Assembly (NCBI GenBank): GCA_028686145.1
Contig: JAQUCQ010000028.1
Span: 1 to 17,396 of the forward strand
Direction: 5' to 3'
DNA: 17,396 bases
Origin: Desulfuromonadaceae bacterium
Lineage (GTDB): Bacteria > Desulfobacterota > Desulfuromonadia > Geobacterales > Pseudopelobacteraceae
The number at the start of each line of letters is the position of its first letter. Positions within the stretch are counted from its first letter, which is position 1. Positions 15,567 through 17,396 of the stretch are shown one piece after another. The notes below the pieces were generated by a model. The model made no database searches. It was not told where the DNA came from and was given only the letters and a program-made list of their open reading frames with translations. A program made the position numbers and the translations under genes.

Positions 15567-17396
15567 CTACAAGCGTTTCCGTAAAACGCGTTTGTCTCCC
15601 ACTCTGATGGTAACCTTTTCACTGTCGAAATGTTCCAAGAGCGGAATCAGGAATTTGCGTGACAGTCCCGTAAGTTCGCGGTATTCAGGTGGAGTTATCT
15701 CTTCCTTTTCACGAAGATGGTTTATTAATTTCCCCCGCAGGTCGTCCAAAACCTCGCTGGCGTAGAATAAATCGCTAGATATACGGACCGCATCGCCATT
15801 TCTGATCAGGATGGCAATATTATCGCGGACTGACTTCTCGTCGAAATGGAAATGCTCCATGAGCTCTTTTATGGTGGGAGGCTCAAGTGCTTTTTCCCGC
15901 AAAAATGAACTGACGGCCGACGTCAAGTCTTCTGTCGAAGAGGTTGTTCGCACAGCCTGGCCTGCCAGCATGACGATGTCACGTTCGGGTATTACCAACC
16001 CGTCCCGTTCAAGAGCTGACAGAATCGGCGTAAAAAAACGCAGGTCACTTCGCTTGGGCAGGCGAGTTTTTAGCTCTTCCTTTCCCATTCCATGTTTAAG
16101 AGGGTTGGACGCCAAAAATGAGCTCACCTCGTCCACCAATCCTTTCTTGAGTGAATCGAAAGAATCTCTGGACAGAAAGATGCGTGGTTCACGAGTCATT
16201 TGAAGAATGTCGCCGGTACTCAGGAGCACTGCAAGCGCCGTCTCTGCGGCCTTGCGCGGGATACCGGAGCGCAAGAGAATGTCCTCGAATGATAGTCCGG
16301 ATAGCTTGCTCTGGCCAATGATCAAGGCGCAAACTCGTTGGTGTTCCTGGCTTTCAAGTGACTCCAGCAGCATTACCGCTTCTTCGCTCCGACGCCTGCG
16401 GCGGGGGGGGAAGGGGTCCAACACAATGCCGCCACCTATCGTGGTGGCGGGTGAGGCGATGCGCAGTATATAGCTGTCGCCTGAATTGAGTAGGACAGGT
16501 TCACTCAGTCGCAACTGCGCGTATGTACTGTCTCCCGGCTGGATGCTATCACGGTCCAACAGGATAACCTGAGCTTGAACCTCATAGGTAGCAGAATGAA
16601 GTTGCACGCTGGTGCGGTGTTTCAATTCCCGGGGTGCCGTAGAGAGGTGGTCAAGGCGGACATCCACTGCGCGGGTCGTTTGAAACAGATTGCGTGGAAC
16701 AACGACGTCTCCTCGCCGCACCTGATCCAAAGCCACTCCCTGCACGTTGACCGCCAGGCGCTGGCCTGCCAAACCCTTTTCAACTTTGCTGCCGTGAGCC
16801 TGGATACCGCGAACTCTTCCCTCCCTGCCAGACGGAAGTAGCTCAAGTTCATCCCCTACGGTGATTTCGCCTGAGAGGAGAGTACCTGTTACCACTGTTC
16901 CAAACCCGGTCATGGTAAAGACCCGATCAACCGGCAGACGAAAATGTCCTTCACGGCGCTTTTCGGCAACTTCGTTTGCCAGGCGGGTTAGGACGGCCTT
17001 CAATGCATCAAGACCTTCAGCTGTACGCGACGAAACCGGCACAATCGGGGCGTTTTCCAGAAAACTGCCGGACACAAAATCGCGCACCTCTTCGGTAACC
17101 AGGTCCAGCCATTCCTGATCAACCATATCGCGCTTTGTCAAGGCTACCAGCCCATTTTTGACTCCAAGTAACCGCAGGATATCCATATGTTCCTGCGTTT
17201 GTGGCATGATTCCTTCGTCAGCAGCGATTACCAGCATAACAATATCCATGCCTCCTACGCCAGCCACCATAGATCGTACAAATTTTTCATGGCCGGGAAC
17301 ATCTATTATGCCGAATCTAATGTCTCCGGAAAGCTCCAGATGTGCAAATCCCAGTTCAATGGTAATTCCACGCGCCTTTTCTTCCTTCAACCAGCC
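15567..17396 (-). CDS. selB: Selenocysteine-specific elongation factor SelB, 5' end off the window
   Basis: SelB delivers Sec-tRNA(Sec) to ribosomes paused at UGA codons next to a SECIS hairpin. About 609 residues are present; the reading frame stays open to the window edge, so the P-loop (G1) and the start are missing (full length would be roughly 630-640). Visible features are the switch-1 region KEEKARGITIELGFAHL, the G3 motif DVPGHEKF, the G4 motif TKRD, EF-Tu-like beta-barrel domains (VDRVFTMTGFGTVVTGTL and following), and four C-terminal winged-helix segments, ending KVTIRVGDKRVLRKRL, that bind the SECIS. Stop TAG is at 15567-15569. It is convergent with the cytochrome at 14662. Together with selA in this window it supplies the decoding needed by the two UGA-containing octaheme genes. 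Confidence 0.96.
   Translation of the reverse strand, partial: GWLKEEKARGITIELGFAHLELSGDIRFGIIDVPGHEKFVRSMVAGVGGMDIVMLVIAADEGIMPQTQEHMDILRLLGVKNGLVALTKRDMVDQEWLDLVTEEVRDFVSGSFLENAPIVPVSSRTAEGLDALKAVLTRLANEVAEKRREGHFRLPVDRVFTMTGFGTVVTGTLLSGEITVGDELELLPSGREGRVRGIQAHGSKVEKGLAGQRLAVNVQGVALDQVRRGDVVVPRNLFQTTRAVDVRLDHLSTAPRELKHRTSVQLHSATYEVQAQVILLDRDSIQPGDSTYAQLRLSEPVLLNSGDSYILRIASPATTIGGGIVLDPFPPRRRRRSEEAVMLLESLESQEHQRVCALIIGQSKLSGLSFEDILLRSGIPRKAAETALAVLLSTGDILQMTREPRIFLSRDSFDSLKKGLVDEVSSFLASNPLKHGMGKEELKTRLPKRSDLRFFTPILSALERDGLVIPERDIVMLAGQAVRTTSSTEDLTSAVSSFLREKALEPPTIKELMEHFHFDEKSVRDNIAILIRNGDAVRISSDLFYASEVLDDLRGKLINHLREKEEITPPEYRELTGLSRKFLIPLLEHFDSEKVTIRVGDKRVLRKRL

Noticed and set aside
1..17396. 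CRISPR array, insertion sequence or attachment site
   Set aside because: No regularly spaced repeats, transposase frames or flanking inverted repeats were seen; the only long repeat is the PKD tract within two coding genes.

Overview
The window looks like a chromosomal segment from a Geobacter-type (Desulfuromonadales/Geobacterales) anaerobic, metal-respiring bacterium. The reasons are four multiheme c-type cytochromes in 17 kb, exported PKD-bearing octaheme proteins, and a bacterial selenocysteine (Sec) locus with selA and selB. This assignment is inferred from gene content; no database search was possible.

Left half (1-10300). Two large paralogous octaheme cytochromes (316-3666 and 6465-10178) flank a two-component system on the opposite strand (histidine kinase 5863-4475, NarL/LuxR-type regulator 4431-3760). 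Each cytochrome frame is interrupted once, at the equivalent place, by an in-frame UGA in the context Trp-UGA-x-Pro-Ser-x-Arg-Gln-(Leu/Val)-Ala. Each UGA is followed, 10 nt later, by a 6-bp hairpin with an AGNU tetraloop. One base pair of the hairpin has changed in a compensatory way between the paralogs (C-G to U-A). Naive gene calling would split each gene into a signal-peptide/one-heme piece and a seven-heme piece with no start signals. I interpret both as selenoproteins: multiheme cytochromes with Sec at residue 127 and residue 131. Both share a C-terminal pair of PKD-like domains whose DNA is about 97% identical over 294 bp, far more than the rest, which suggests recent gene conversion. 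Their upstream regions share a TACCC...GRGTA element, paired copies of a GGGTGATATCACCC-like palindrome, a sigma-54-like promoter about 115 nt before the ribosome binding site, and a leader hairpin exposing CCCCCA. The order and spacing of the upstream elements differ. Strong intrinsic terminators end both genes.

Right half (10300-17396). A small exported protein (minus strand) is divergent from a parvulin-type peptidyl-prolyl isomerase lipoprotein. Next comes a tight run of selA, a hexaheme cytochrome, a small exported Cys-containing protein and a second, paralogous hexaheme cytochrome. selB follows on the opposite strand and runs off the right edge. Selenocysteine synthesis and decoding genes are therefore interleaved with exported cytochrome genes a few kilobases from the two putative Sec cytochromes.

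Working picture: a regulated module making very large exported octaheme selenocytochromes, next to SelA and SelB, which would be needed to translate them, and to a foldase and smaller periplasmic hexaheme carriers. The sequence strongly supports recoding of the UGA codons. The role of Sec (redox catalysis, Se-S bond or heme ligand) is unknown.
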